Origin: Amycolatopsis dendrobii
GTDB taxonomy: Bacteria > Actinomycetota > Actinomycetes > Mycobacteriales > Pseudonocardiaceae
Length of the DNA stretch: 64,000 nt
Assembly: GCF_014145675.1 (NCBI RefSeq)
Contig: NZ_JACGZW010000004.1
Span: 620,001-684,000 of the forward strand
Direction of reading: 5' to 3'
Below the pieces are notes generated by a model, which was not told where the DNA came from, ran no database searches, and worked only from the letters and a program-made list of their open reading frames with translations. Both the position numbers and the translations under genes were made by a program. Of the stretch, positions 17,761 through 24,976 are shown in pieces (positions within the stretch are counted from its first letter, which is position 1; each line of letters begins with the position of its first letter).

Positions 17761-18722
17761 CGCACTCGGATCCTCGGGTCAAGGGCCGCGTAACCGAGGT
17801 CGACCAGGAGGTTCACCAGCACGACGGCGAACGCGCCGTACAGCGTCACCGCCATCAGCACCGGCAGGTCGAATCGGCTGAGCGAGTGGAAGGTGAGGTT
17901 GCCGACCCCGGGCAGGCCGAACACCTGCTCGGTGAGCACCGCGGCCCCGCCGAGCATGGCCCCGAGGTCGAGGCCGAACAGGCTGACGAACGGGATCAGC
18001 GAGTTCCGCAGCACGTGCCGGAACAGCACCCGGGATTCGGAAAGCCCCTTCGCCCGCGCGGTGAGCACGAACTCGGACCGGTCGACCTCGATCAGGTCGG
18101 CCCGCAGCACGCGCGCGTACAGTCCGGCGGTGCCGATCGCGAGCGTGATCCACGGGAACAGCAGCTGCCCGAACCACTTCAGCGGGTCGACGTTGATCGG
18201 CGTGTAGCCCAGTTCCGGCAACCAGCTGAAGACGCTGGCATGCCAGGTGCCCTGGGTGAGCAGATTAACCACGCCGCCTAGCCAGTACACCGGAAGCGAC
18301 ATGCCCGCCAGGCCGAGGCCCATCAGCAGCGGATCCACCGCCCGGCCGCGGAAAACGGCGGCGAGCGTGCCCGCCCCGAGCGCGAGCAGCAGCCAGATCA
18401 CCGCGGCCCCGCCGACCAGCGACAGCGTGACCGGGACCGCCTTGGCCACGCGGGAGAGCACCGGGCCGCGATCGGTGTAGGAGACCAGGTCCCGGTCGAT
18501 GACCAGGCGCTTCATCATGGCGAAGTACTGCACCGGCAACGGTTTGTCGAGGCCGAAGTCGGTCCGGATCTGCGCGATCACCTGCGGGGTCGCCTGCTTG
18601 CCCGCGATCTGCCGCGCCGGGTCGACGCCCGGGGTCTTGAAGAAGATCAGGAACACCAGAATGCTCACCGCGATCAGCACTCCCGCCGCGGAGAACACGC
18701 GGCGCACGACGTAGCCGATCAC
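17757..18722 (-). CDS. Peptide ABC transporter permease (DppB type)
   Basis: 321 residues from the GTG at 18722. [20 protein letters not shown] is the standard N-terminal TM of DppB-type permeases. [12 protein letters not shown] is the usual extracytoplasmic motif, and [20 protein letters not shown] is the EAA coupling loop. About six TMs are visible. It forms the membrane channel with the DppC-type permease encoded immediately upstream (GTGA overlap). Confidence 0.92.
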   Translation of the reverse strand: MIGYVVRRVFSAAGVLIAVSILVFLIFFKTPGVDPARQIAGKQATPQVIAQIRTDFGLDKPLPVQYFAMMKRLVIDRDLVSYTDRGPVLSRVAKAVPVTLSLVGGAAVIWLLLALGAGTLAAVFRGRAVDPLLMGLGLAGMSLPVYWLGGVVNLLTQGTWHASVFSWLPELGYTPINVDPLKWFGQLLFPWITLAIGTAGLYARVLRADLIEVDRSEFVLTARAKGLSESRVLFRHVLRNSLIPFVSLFGLDLGAMLGGAAVLTEQVFGLPGVGNLTFHSLSRFDLPVLMAVTLYGAFAVVLVNLLVDLGYAALDPRIRVR

Positions 18723-19744
18723 CGGGCACGCATCCGCAGTTCGGCCTTCGGGTCGAAGGCGTCCCGGATCGCGTCGCCGAGGATGTTCAGCACGCACACG
18801 GTGATCGCGAGCAGCGCGCCGGGCACGATCGCCATCAGCGGCCGGTTGCGCAGCAGTTGCGTGCCGTCCTCGATGATCGTGCCCCAGCTCGCGGCGGGCG
18901 GATGCACGCCGATGCCGAGGAAGGACAGGCCGGATTCCAGGAGCATCGCGGTCGCCACCATCAGCGGGAACAGCACGATCACCCGGGACAGCACGTTCGG
19001 CAGGATTTCCCGGCGGATGATCCGGCCGTGCCCGGCGCCGTAGGACGTCGCCGCGCCGACGTAGTCCGCGGCGCGCACGGACAGCACCGCGCCGCGCACC
19101 GGTCGCGCGACATAAGGCACATAGACCACACCGATAATGAGGACCGGCAGTGCGAGACTGCCGGAACTGACCCGGACGAAACCGAGGCTGATCCCGGACG
19201 CGAAGCTGATCGCGGAAATCGAGATCGCCAGCATCAGCACCGGAAACGCCCACACGACGTCGAGGACCCGGGACAGCACGCCGTCGACAGCCCCGCCGAC
19301 GTATCCGGCGATCAGCCCGACCACCAGGCCGCCCGCACAGGCGACGAGGCCGGCGAGCACTCCGATGACCAGGGTGTTCCGGCCGCCGTAGAGGATCCGG
19401 GCGGCGACGTCGCGGCCGTCTCCGTCCGCGCCGAGCAGGAAATGCGCCTGTCCGGTGGGACCGATCGGCAGCACGCCGACGCCCTGGGCCGCTGGTTGCA
19501 GCAGCGGCACCACGGTTCCGTCGTTGAGCACCGTGCTGCCGACCGGGTCGGCGACGAACGGGTCGGTGCCGGAGACGTGGCTGGCGTACAGCGGCGCGAG
19601 CAGGCACAGCGCCACGATCACGGCCAGGATCGCCGCGGACACCATGACCCGGGTGTTGCCGAGCAGGGCGCGGAGGCCGCGTCGCCACGGTCCGCCGCCG
19701 GGTGCGGGTTCCGCTCGCGTCGCGGCGGCATGGAGCTCGGTCAC
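18719..19744 (-). CDS. Peptide ABC transporter permease (DppC type)
   Basis: 341 residues from the GTG at 19744, preceded by GAGGGGG. An N-terminal TM (VMVSAAILAVIVALCLLAPL) is followed by the DppC landmark HFLLGADGDGRDVAARILYG. The coupling loop is ATSYGAGHGRIIRREILPN, and the C-terminus LNILGDAIRDAFDPK is diagnostic of the family. It is the first gene of the transporter operon; the order permease-permease-ATPase-ATPase-LysR-binding protein-peptidase follows downstream. Confidence 0.92.
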   Translation of the reverse strand: MTELHAAATRAEPAPGGGPWRRGLRALLGNTRVMVSAAILAVIVALCLLAPLYASHVSGTDPFVADPVGSTVLNDGTVVPLLQPAAQGVGVLPIGPTGQAHFLLGADGDGRDVAARILYGGRNTLVIGVLAGLVACAGGLVVGLIAGYVGGAVDGVLSRVLDVVWAFPVLMLAISISAISFASGISLGFVRVSSGSLALPVLIIGVVYVPYVARPVRGAVLSVRAADYVGAATSYGAGHGRIIRREILPNVLSRVIVLFPLMVATAMLLESGLSFLGIGVHPPAASWGTIIEDGTQLLRNRPLMAIVPGALLAITVCVLNILGDAIRDAFDPKAELRMRAR

Positions 19745-19782
19745 CTGGCCACCCCCTCGGATTTCACCGTTCCTGTCGGCAA

Positions 19783-19812
19783 AAGTTAGAGAAGGGTCGC
19801 GTTTTCCGGCAA
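19783..19812 (-). promoter_or_regulatory. Candidate promoter of the peptide-transport operon
   Basis: On the minus strand TTGCCG and TAACTT are separated by 18 bp, and the -10 box ends 38 nt before the GTG start. It is the only good -35/-10 pair in the 98-bp gap upstream of the first permease gene. An AT-richer stretch lies just upstream of the -35 box, where a LysR protein could bind. Confidence 0.45.
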
Positions 19813-19842
19813 GAAGACCGGCATCGCATTCGATAAGACGGC

Positions 19843-20802
19843 CTAATCGGCTGGGCGATGCGGCCCCGCCCGGAATACTTTCCGGTACGCGCCGGGCGTC
19901 ACTCCGACCACCTGGCCGAACTGGGAACGGAAGTTGCTGGTCGTCGGGAATCCGGTCTGCGCGGCGATCCGGTCGACGGTGTGATCGGTCGTTTCGAGCA
20001 GTTCCTGTGCCTGGCGGATGCGCACTCCGGCGACCCATTGCATGGGGCTTTGGCCGGTTTCGTCCTTGAATCGCCTGGTGAGCGTGCGCACGCTCAGCCC
20101 GGCCGCGGCGGCGATGTCCGCGAGCGCCAGGTCCCGGTACGCGTTTTCCTCGATCCACGGCAGGATCTGGCCGAGCGTGGCCGGACGGCTGGGGGCGCGG
20201 TTGCGGACGATGTATTGCGCCTGTCCGCCTGGCCGGTGCAATGGCGCGACAGCGAGGCGGGCGGCGTCGGCCGCGACTGCGGTTCCGTAATCGTTCTGGA
20301 CGATGTGCAGGCACAGGTCAATTCCGGCGACCGCGCCCGCGGAAGTGAGGATTTTCCCGTTGTCGGTGTAAAGCACGTCGGGATTCAAACGGACGGCCGG
20401 GTATTTCCTCGCGAATTCGTCGGCGGCGAGCCAATGTGTGGTCGCATCCAGGCCGTCGAGCAATCCTGCTTCGGCGAGCGTGAATGCCCCGACGCAGATC
20501 GACGCGATTCGGGTGCCTCGGTCCGCGGCGGCCCGCAATGCTTCCAGTACGGCGAGCGGTGCGGGTGCCAGCGGGTTCTCCCGTCCCGGCACCACGACGA
20601 GGTCGGCTCGCTGGAGGGCGTCGAGGTTCTCGTCGACCGCCAATCGCAACGGGCCTGCCTCGATGTCGCGCTCCGGACCGGCGACGAGCGTGCGGTACCC
20701 CGGGCGGCCGTCGGGGAGCCGGACGCGTCCGAAGGTCTCGATCGGCGTGGCCAGATCGAATGGGATCGAGTCCGGGAGGGCGAGCACCGCTGTGGTGTAC
20801 AT
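19843..20802 (-). CDS. GlxA-type AraC-family regulator (DJ-1/PfpI-like sensor plus HTH)
   Basis: 319 residues from the ATG at 20802, chosen because TACGCT lies 6 nt upstream. The N-terminal DJ-1/PfpI-like domain (about 1-170) starts AVLALPDSIPFDLATPIETF and has the elbow region ASICVGAFTLAEAGLLDG with Cys. The C-terminal AraC HTH pair (about 220-310) contains AAAGLSVRTLTRRFKDETG and TGFPTTSNFRSQFGQVVG. Proteins of this type respond to small metabolites. It is divergent from another DJ-1-family gene at 20925. Confidence 0.9.
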   Translation of the reverse strand: MYTTAVLALPDSIPFDLATPIETFGRVRLPDGRPGYRTLVAGPERDIEAGPLRLAVDENLDALQRADLVVVPGRENPLAPAPLAVLEALRAAADRGTRIASICVGAFTLAEAGLLDGLDATTHWLAADEFARKYPAVRLNPDVLYTDNGKILTSAGAVAGIDLCLHIVQNDYGTAVAADAARLAVAPLHRPGGQAQYIVRNRAPSRPATLGQILPWIEENAYRDLALADIAAAAGLSVRTLTRRFKDETGQSPMQWVAGVRIRQAQELLETTDHTVDRIAAQTGFPTTSNFRSQFGQVVGVTPGAYRKVFRAGPHRPAD

Positions 20803-20808
20803 CCCTGG

Positions 20809-20814
20809 AGCGTA
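20809..20814 (-). promoter_or_regulatory. -10 box of a leaderless promoter for the GlxA-type regulator
   Basis: On the minus strand TACGCT ends 6 nt before the ATG at 20802, with no ribosome-binding site between. It supports that start over the upstream in-frame ATGs. Confidence 0.5.
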
Positions 20815-20886
20815 AGGCATCTGCCACGTGGCCAGATATAGGTGGGAGGTGTCCTGATAGCCATTGTGGAGATCATCGCGGATGGC

Positions 20887-20914
20887 TTTCGATGGACGAA
20901 AGCGTCCATCGAAA
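20887..20914. promoter_or_regulatory. Perfect 11-bp inverted repeat overlapping the DJ-1 gene ribosome-binding site
   Basis: TTTCGATGGAC and its exact complement GTCCATCGAAA flank a 6-bp spacer. The right arm runs into the AAAGGA ribosome-binding site of the gene at 20925. As DNA it looks like an operator, most simply for the divergent GlxA-type regulator. As RNA it would fold into a stem that hides the ribosome-binding site. Confidence 0.6.
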
Positions 20915-20924
20915 GGAACCACCC

Positions 20925-21596
20925 ATGCTGCGGGCCCAGTTCGTGCTCTTCGACGGGTTCGACCCGCTCGACGTCGTCGCTCCGTTCGAAGTGCTGGCGG
21001 CGAGCGGCAAACTCGCCGTCGAGCTCGTGAGCGCGGACGGCCCCGGCGTCGTGCGCTCCGGCGTCCCCGGGCTCGCTCTCACCGCGACCGCCGCCTTCGA
21101 CCCGGACGCGGTCGGCTACGTACTCATCCCCGGGGCCGCCGGCCCGGTGGACGGCGATCCCGACACGGGCGTCGAGACCATTCCGGCCCTGTTGTCGCGC
21201 TTCGCTTCGGGGGATGCGAAGCCGTTGCTGCGGCGCGCGTTCGACAATCCGGACAACACGGTCGTGACCATCTGCGGCGGGTCGCTCGCGCTGGCGATGG
21301 CCGGTTTGCTCGAGGGCCGCACCGCGACGACGCATGTGCTCGGCATCGACCAGCTCAGCGCCGCCGGAGTGAACGCCGTCCGCGCCAGGGTCGTGGACGA
21401 CGGCGATGTGATCAGCGGCGGTGGCGTTACTTCCGGTCTTGATGTGGCTCTTTACGTGCTGGAGCGCGATTTCGGTTCGCACGCCGCGCATGCCGTCGAG
21501 GAGCTTTTCGAATACGAACGCCGGGGTACCGCTTGGAAAGCTGAGCGCGACGGTGTACTCCAGGGCAGCACTAGCGGTGTCGGTGAAAACGAGTGA
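20925..21596 (+). CDS. DJ-1/PfpI-family protein
   Basis: 223 residues, with GAAAGGAACC before the ATG. The fold starts AQFVLFDGFDPLDVVAPFEV. The nucleophile elbow is VVTICGGSLALAMAGLLEG, with the conserved Cys, and the C-terminus GGGVTSGLDVALYVLER is typical of GlxA-like/isonitrile-hydratase-like members. No HTH is attached, unlike the divergent gene. The function may be glyoxalase, isonitrile hydratase or sensor. It is followed, with a 4-bp overlap, by a small membrane protein gene. Confidence 0.82.
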   Translation: MLRAQFVLFDGFDPLDVVAPFEVLAASGKLAVELVSADGPGVVRSGVPGLALTATAAFDPDAVGYVLIPGAAGPVDGDPDTGVETIPALLSRFASGDAKPLLRRAFDNPDNTVVTICGGSLALAMAGLLEGRTATTHVLGIDQLSAAGVNAVRARVVDDGDVISGGGVTSGLDVALYVLERDFGSHAAHAVEELFEYERRGTAWKAERDGVLQGSTSGVGENE

Positions 21597-22042
21597 ACGC
21601 TTTCCTGCTGTCGATTCACGTGTTAGCGGCCATTCTCGCCATCGGCCCGGTCGCCGTCGCCGCGAGCATGTTCCCCAGCGCTGCCCGGCTCGCCACCGAC
21701 GACCCGAAAAAAGCTGCCACGCTGCAGGTTCTCCACCGCACGACCCGCGTGTACGCGGTGCTCGGCGCGCTCGTCCCGGTGTTCGGTATCGCGACCGGCG
21801 CCCGGATGGGCGTGCTGGGGGACACGTGGCTGATCGTCTCGCTGATTCTGACCGTCGCCGCCGCCGGAATCCTGATCGCAGTGATCCTGCCCGGTCAGAA
21901 ACGCGTAGTCGACGCACTCGGGGCAGAGAAGCCGGTGACCGTTCGCCTGGGAATGACGACCGGCGTTTTCAATCTGCTCTGGGCGGTGGTGGTCGTACTG
22001 ATGATCTACCGTCCCGGCTCGACGACGGGAGTCGGGTTGTGA
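21593..22042 (+). CDS. DUF2269-like integral membrane protein
   Basis: 149 residues from a GTG that overlaps the previous stop (GTGA). It has four hydrophobic segments: LLSIHVLAAILAIGPVAVAA, VYAVLGALVPVFGIATGA, WLIVSLILTVAAAGILIAV and the C-terminal LLWAVVVVLMIY. The His in the first TM and the small size fit the DUF2269 group of predicted membrane proteins of unknown function. It is coupled by overlap to the genes on both sides. Confidence 0.65.
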   Translation: MNAFLLSIHVLAAILAIGPVAVAASMFPSAARLATDDPKKAATLQVLHRTTRVYAVLGALVPVFGIATGARMGVLGDTWLIVSLILTVAAAGILIAVILPGQKRVVDALGAEKPVTVRLGMTTGVFNLLWAVVVVLMIYRPGSTTGVGL

Positions 22043-22320
22043 GCCCGCGACGGATTCTGGAGATAATCGGCGCGGTGGAATTGACGACGCTGGTGCTGAT
22101 GCTGGGCAATATCGTGACCGTGCATCAGCCGCAGGTCTCGCAGGTGCTCGGCCCGGTGCACGGATTGGCTTATACGGCAACGGTGATCGCTGCCGTGCTG
22201 GTCATGGGAGGCCGTCATCGGACCTGGCTGCTGGCGCTGATTCCGGGAATCGGCGGTCTTCTCGCGGCACGGGCTGCTTCGCCCGTGCGTCAGGGAACCG
22301 AGCGCGACAGGTGGCACTAG
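22039..22320 (+). CDS. DUF3817-like small membrane protein
   Basis: 93 residues from the GTG at 22039 (4-bp overlap with the previous gene). There are about three TMs: LEIIGAVELTTLVLMLGNIV, LGPVHGLAYTATVIAAVLVM and WLLALIPGIGGLLAAR. The GPVHGLAY motif is typical of the DUF3817 group. Function is unknown. It ends a three-gene operon with the DJ-1 protein. Confidence 0.62.
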   Translation: MSPRRILEIIGAVELTTLVLMLGNIVTVHQPQVSQVLGPVHGLAYTATVIAAVLVMGGRHRTWLLALIPGIGGLLAARAASPVRQGTERDRWH

Positions 22321-22373
22321 GTTCACCACGAGACCGGGCACGGGCTTCATGGCACCGTCCTCACCCGGTGCCT

Positions 22374-22379
22374 TAGCGT
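22374..22379 (+). promoter_or_regulatory. -10 box of a leaderless promoter for the two-component operon
   Basis: TAGCGT lies 6 nt before the ATG at 22386 and no ribosome-binding site intervenes, so the mRNA probably begins at or next to the start codon. Confidence 0.5.
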
Positions 22380-22385
22380 CATGCC

Positions 22386-23627
22386 ATGAAGATTCCCGCC
22401 GGACTGAGCCGTGCGGTCCTCCGGGCGCGGCGGGACACCGGCTTTCTCGCCGCTGGGGTGCTGCCGCACCTGGCGCTGGTCCCCGGGTGGGCCTGGGCGG
22501 CGGCGACCGTCGCCAGGACCGGGAGCTGGCTCCTCGCGGTTTCCGTGCCGGCCGCCCTGGTCCTGCTCGGCTCCCCGGTGCTGACGGCCGTTCAGCGCGC
22601 CCGCTACCGGGTGCTCATCGGCGTGGACGTCCCCCGGCTCGCCGCCGCACCGGAACAGCGGACGTGGGCCTCGACCGCCCGATGGCTCGCGGCGACGCGG
22701 CCCTGGCGCAAGATCGGCTACCACCTCCTGCTGGGTCCGCCGCTCGCGCTGCTGGAGCTGCTGGTGCTCGCGGCGGCAGCGGCGTGCCTGGCGGGCGTCA
22801 CCTCCTACGCCTGGGCATGGGCGCTGCCGACCGGAATCCGCCAGGACTGGTTCGGCTACCTGACCCAGCTCCCGGCTTACACCGCGGCTGGGCTCCTCCT
22901 CCTGTGCGCGCTGCCCTGGACCGCGAGGGCAGCGGCCCGGGCCGAAACGCGGCTGGCGTCGGGCCTGCTCGGGCCCAGCCGTGCGCAGCGGCTGCAGGAG
23001 CGGGTCGATCAGCTGGCCGGAAGCCGGACCGAGCTGATCGAGGCCGTCGACGCGGAGCGCCGCCGGATCGAACGCGACCTGCACGACGGCACTCAGCAGC
23101 GGTTGGTGTCCCTCGCGGTCAACCTGGGTCTGGCCATCGCCACCCGCCCGGACCTGCCGAGCGACGCCCGCGAGGTGATCGAGAAGGCGCACCTGGAGGC
23201 GAAGGAAGCGATCGCCGAACTCGACGACCTGGTGCGGGGGCTGCACCCGGCCGTACTCGAAGACCGAGGTCTGGACGCGGCGTTGTCCGGGCTGGCCGCC
23301 CGCACGCCCCTGCCGGTGCGGCTTCGGGTCGATCTGGCGGAGCGGATGGCGCCCACCGTGGAGTCAGTCGCGTACTTCGTGATCTCCGAGGCGCTGGCCA
23401 ATGCGACCAAGCACGCCAACGCGATGCGTGCGGAGGTGATCGTCCGTCAGGTCGGCGAGGTGCTGCGAGTGCGCGTCACCGACGACGGGCTGGGCGGTGC
23501 CGACGCCGCCGGCACGGGGCTGACTGGGCTGGCCAAGCGGGTCGGTTCCCTCGACGGGGCCTTCCGCGTCAGCAGCCCCGCCGGCGGGCCCACCACCGTC
23601 ACCGCGGAGCTGCCGTGCGCGCGGTGA
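22386..23627 (+). CDS. Sensor histidine kinase (HisKA_3 / NarL-system type)
   Basis: 413 residues. The N-terminal membrane sensor has four or more TMs (about 15-185). A linker with RVDQLAGSRTELIEAVDAER leads to the dimerisation helix RRIERDLHDGTQQRLVSLAV, with phospho-acceptor His233. The ATPase domain has the N box ALANATKHANAM and G boxes VTDDGLGGADAAGTGLTGL. There is no recognisable extracellular ligand domain, so the signal is probably sensed in or at the membrane. The response regulator starts inside its last codons. Confidence 0.92.
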   Translation: MKIPAGLSRAVLRARRDTGFLAAGVLPHLALVPGWAWAAATVARTGSWLLAVSVPAALVLLGSPVLTAVQRARYRVLIGVDVPRLAAAPEQRTWASTARWLAATRPWRKIGYHLLLGPPLALLELLVLAAAAACLAGVTSYAWAWALPTGIRQDWFGYLTQLPAYTAAGLLLLCALPWTARAAARAETRLASGLLGPSRAQRLQERVDQLAGSRTELIEAVDAERRRIERDLHDGTQQRLVSLAVNLGLAIATRPDLPSDAREVIEKAHLEAKEAIAELDDLVRGLHPAVLEDRGLDAALSGLAARTPLPVRLRVDLAERMAPTVESVAYFVISEALANATKHANAMRAEVIVRQVGEVLRVRVTDDGLGGADAAGTGLTGLAKRVGSLDGAFRVSSPAGGPTTVTAELPCAR

Positions 23628-24265
23628 TCGCCGAGGATTCGGTGTTGTTGCGGGTCGGCCTGACCAAGGTGCTGGAGACGGGCGGGTTCCAGGTCGTCGC
23701 GGAAGCAGGCGACGCGGAGGGGCTGCTGGCGGCGGTGGCGGAGCACCGGCCCGAACTCGCCCTGATCGACGTCCGGATGCCGCCCGGCTTCACCGACGAG
23801 GGAGTGCGGGCGGCGATGGAGATCCGCCGCCGCTGGCCGGGGTCGCCGGTGGTGCTGCTTTCGCAGTACGTGGAGGAGCGGTACGCGGCCGACCTGCTGT
23901 CCGCGAACACCAGCGGGGTGGGCTACCTGCTCAAGCAGCGGGTAGCCGACGTCGCCGACTTCGTGGCGGCGGTCCGGCGGGTGGCCGGCGGGGGCACGGC
24001 CCTGGATCCGCAGGTCGTCGCCCAGTTGCTGCTGCGGCGCGACAGCGACCCGCTCGCGCGGCTGACTCCCCGTGAACGGGAGGTGCTCGGGCTGATGGCC
24101 GAGGGCCGCTCCAATGCCGGCATCGCGCAGGCGCTGGTGGTGAGCGAGAGTGCGGTGGCGAAGCACATCAACAGCATTTTCGCCAAGCTCGACCTGCCGG
24201 TGGCCGACGCGGACCATCGCCGGGTGCTGGCCGTGCTGCGGTTCCTTGGAGCGTCCCGGTCCTGA
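23615..24265 (+). CDS. NarL/LuxR-family response regulator
   Basis: 216 residues from the GTG at 23615, overlapping the kinase gene by 13 bp. The receiver domain has the acidic pair (AVIAEDSVLLR), phospho-acceptor Asp52 (ALIDVRMPP) and Lys of YLLKQR. The C-terminal LuxR HTH is LTPREREVLGLMAEGRSNAG followed by SESAVAKHINSIFAKL. With the adjacent kinase it forms a complete two-component system. Targets are unknown. Confidence 0.92.
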   Translation: MRAVIAEDSVLLRVGLTKVLETGGFQVVAEAGDAEGLLAAVAEHRPELALIDVRMPPGFTDEGVRAAMEIRRRWPGSPVVLLSQYVEERYAADLLSANTSGVGYLLKQRVADVADFVAAVRRVAGGGTALDPQVVAQLLLRRDSDPLARLTPREREVLGLMAEGRSNAGIAQALVVSESAVAKHINSIFAKLDLPVADADHRRVLAVLRFLGASRS

Positions 24266-24410
24266 CCTTCCCGTCGGCGATCACGATCTGCGGCTGGAGT
24301 GCCAGGCGGTGTCGGCTGCTCCGCACGGACGTCGGCCGAACGAACCGCTCGTGAGCCGTCGTTGTGGCAGGCCGGGACTTCCCGAAACGGACTGGACCGC
24401 GAGCTCCTGG

Positions 24411-24854
24411 TCACGCCGTGAGCTCTTCCGCTCGGCGGCCCGGCCGGGGGAAGGCCCGGGTCGCGAGAACCGCGCAGGCCGCCGCCAGCGGCAACTCGGC
24501 GAAGACGGCCATCAGCACCGCCAGCGTGAAATCCGGGCCAGGGGCAGCCGTCATGGTGTCGAACCAGGCGTCGGCCAGCAGCAGGGCCGAGGTCGCGGCG
24601 GAGCTCAGGCAGGCCCGGCGGTCGCCGCATCTGAGGAGCAGTCCGGTGGAGAGCAAGCCGAGCGCCTCGAAGCTGTCCAGACCCGTCCACGTCCAGGCCC
24701 AGTGCGAGGCCTGCGCGGTAGCAGGCAGTTCGGTGTGCAGGTAGACCAGCCAGGGAATCATCGCCAGCCCGAGCACGGTGAGAACCGTGGCCACTCGGCG
24801 AAGCGCCGAAGCGGCCGCGGTCTTCGGAAGGATCCGCGGGACACCGCTCGCCAT
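24411..24854 (-). CDS. Hypothetical four-TM membrane protein
   Basis: 147 residues from the ATG at 24854, chosen because GGAGGGAG lies before it; the frame stays open 48 bp further. Four TMs are visible: VATVLTVLGLAMIPWLVYL, FEALGLLSTGLLL, ATSALLLADAWFDTMTA and LAVLMAVFAELPLAAACAVL. The pattern of an acidic residue in the third helix and short loops occurs in many actinobacterial membrane proteins of unknown function. It stands alone, convergent with the two-component operon. Confidence 0.6.
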   Translation of the reverse strand: MASGVPRILPKTAAASALRRVATVLTVLGLAMIPWLVYLHTELPATAQASHWAWTWTGLDSFEALGLLSTGLLLRCGDRRACLSSAATSALLLADAWFDTMTAAPGPDFTLAVLMAVFAELPLAAACAVLATRAFPRPGRRAEELTA

Positions 24855-24976
24855 GGCACCTGACTCCCTCCGGTGCCCGCCCCTCGGGCACGACATCAGC
24901 ATGTCGTCGCGGCTTGCCCGAGGCAGTAACGCTCCTATCCGACTTGACGGTGGTCCTGGCTACACCTTCGAGCCGG

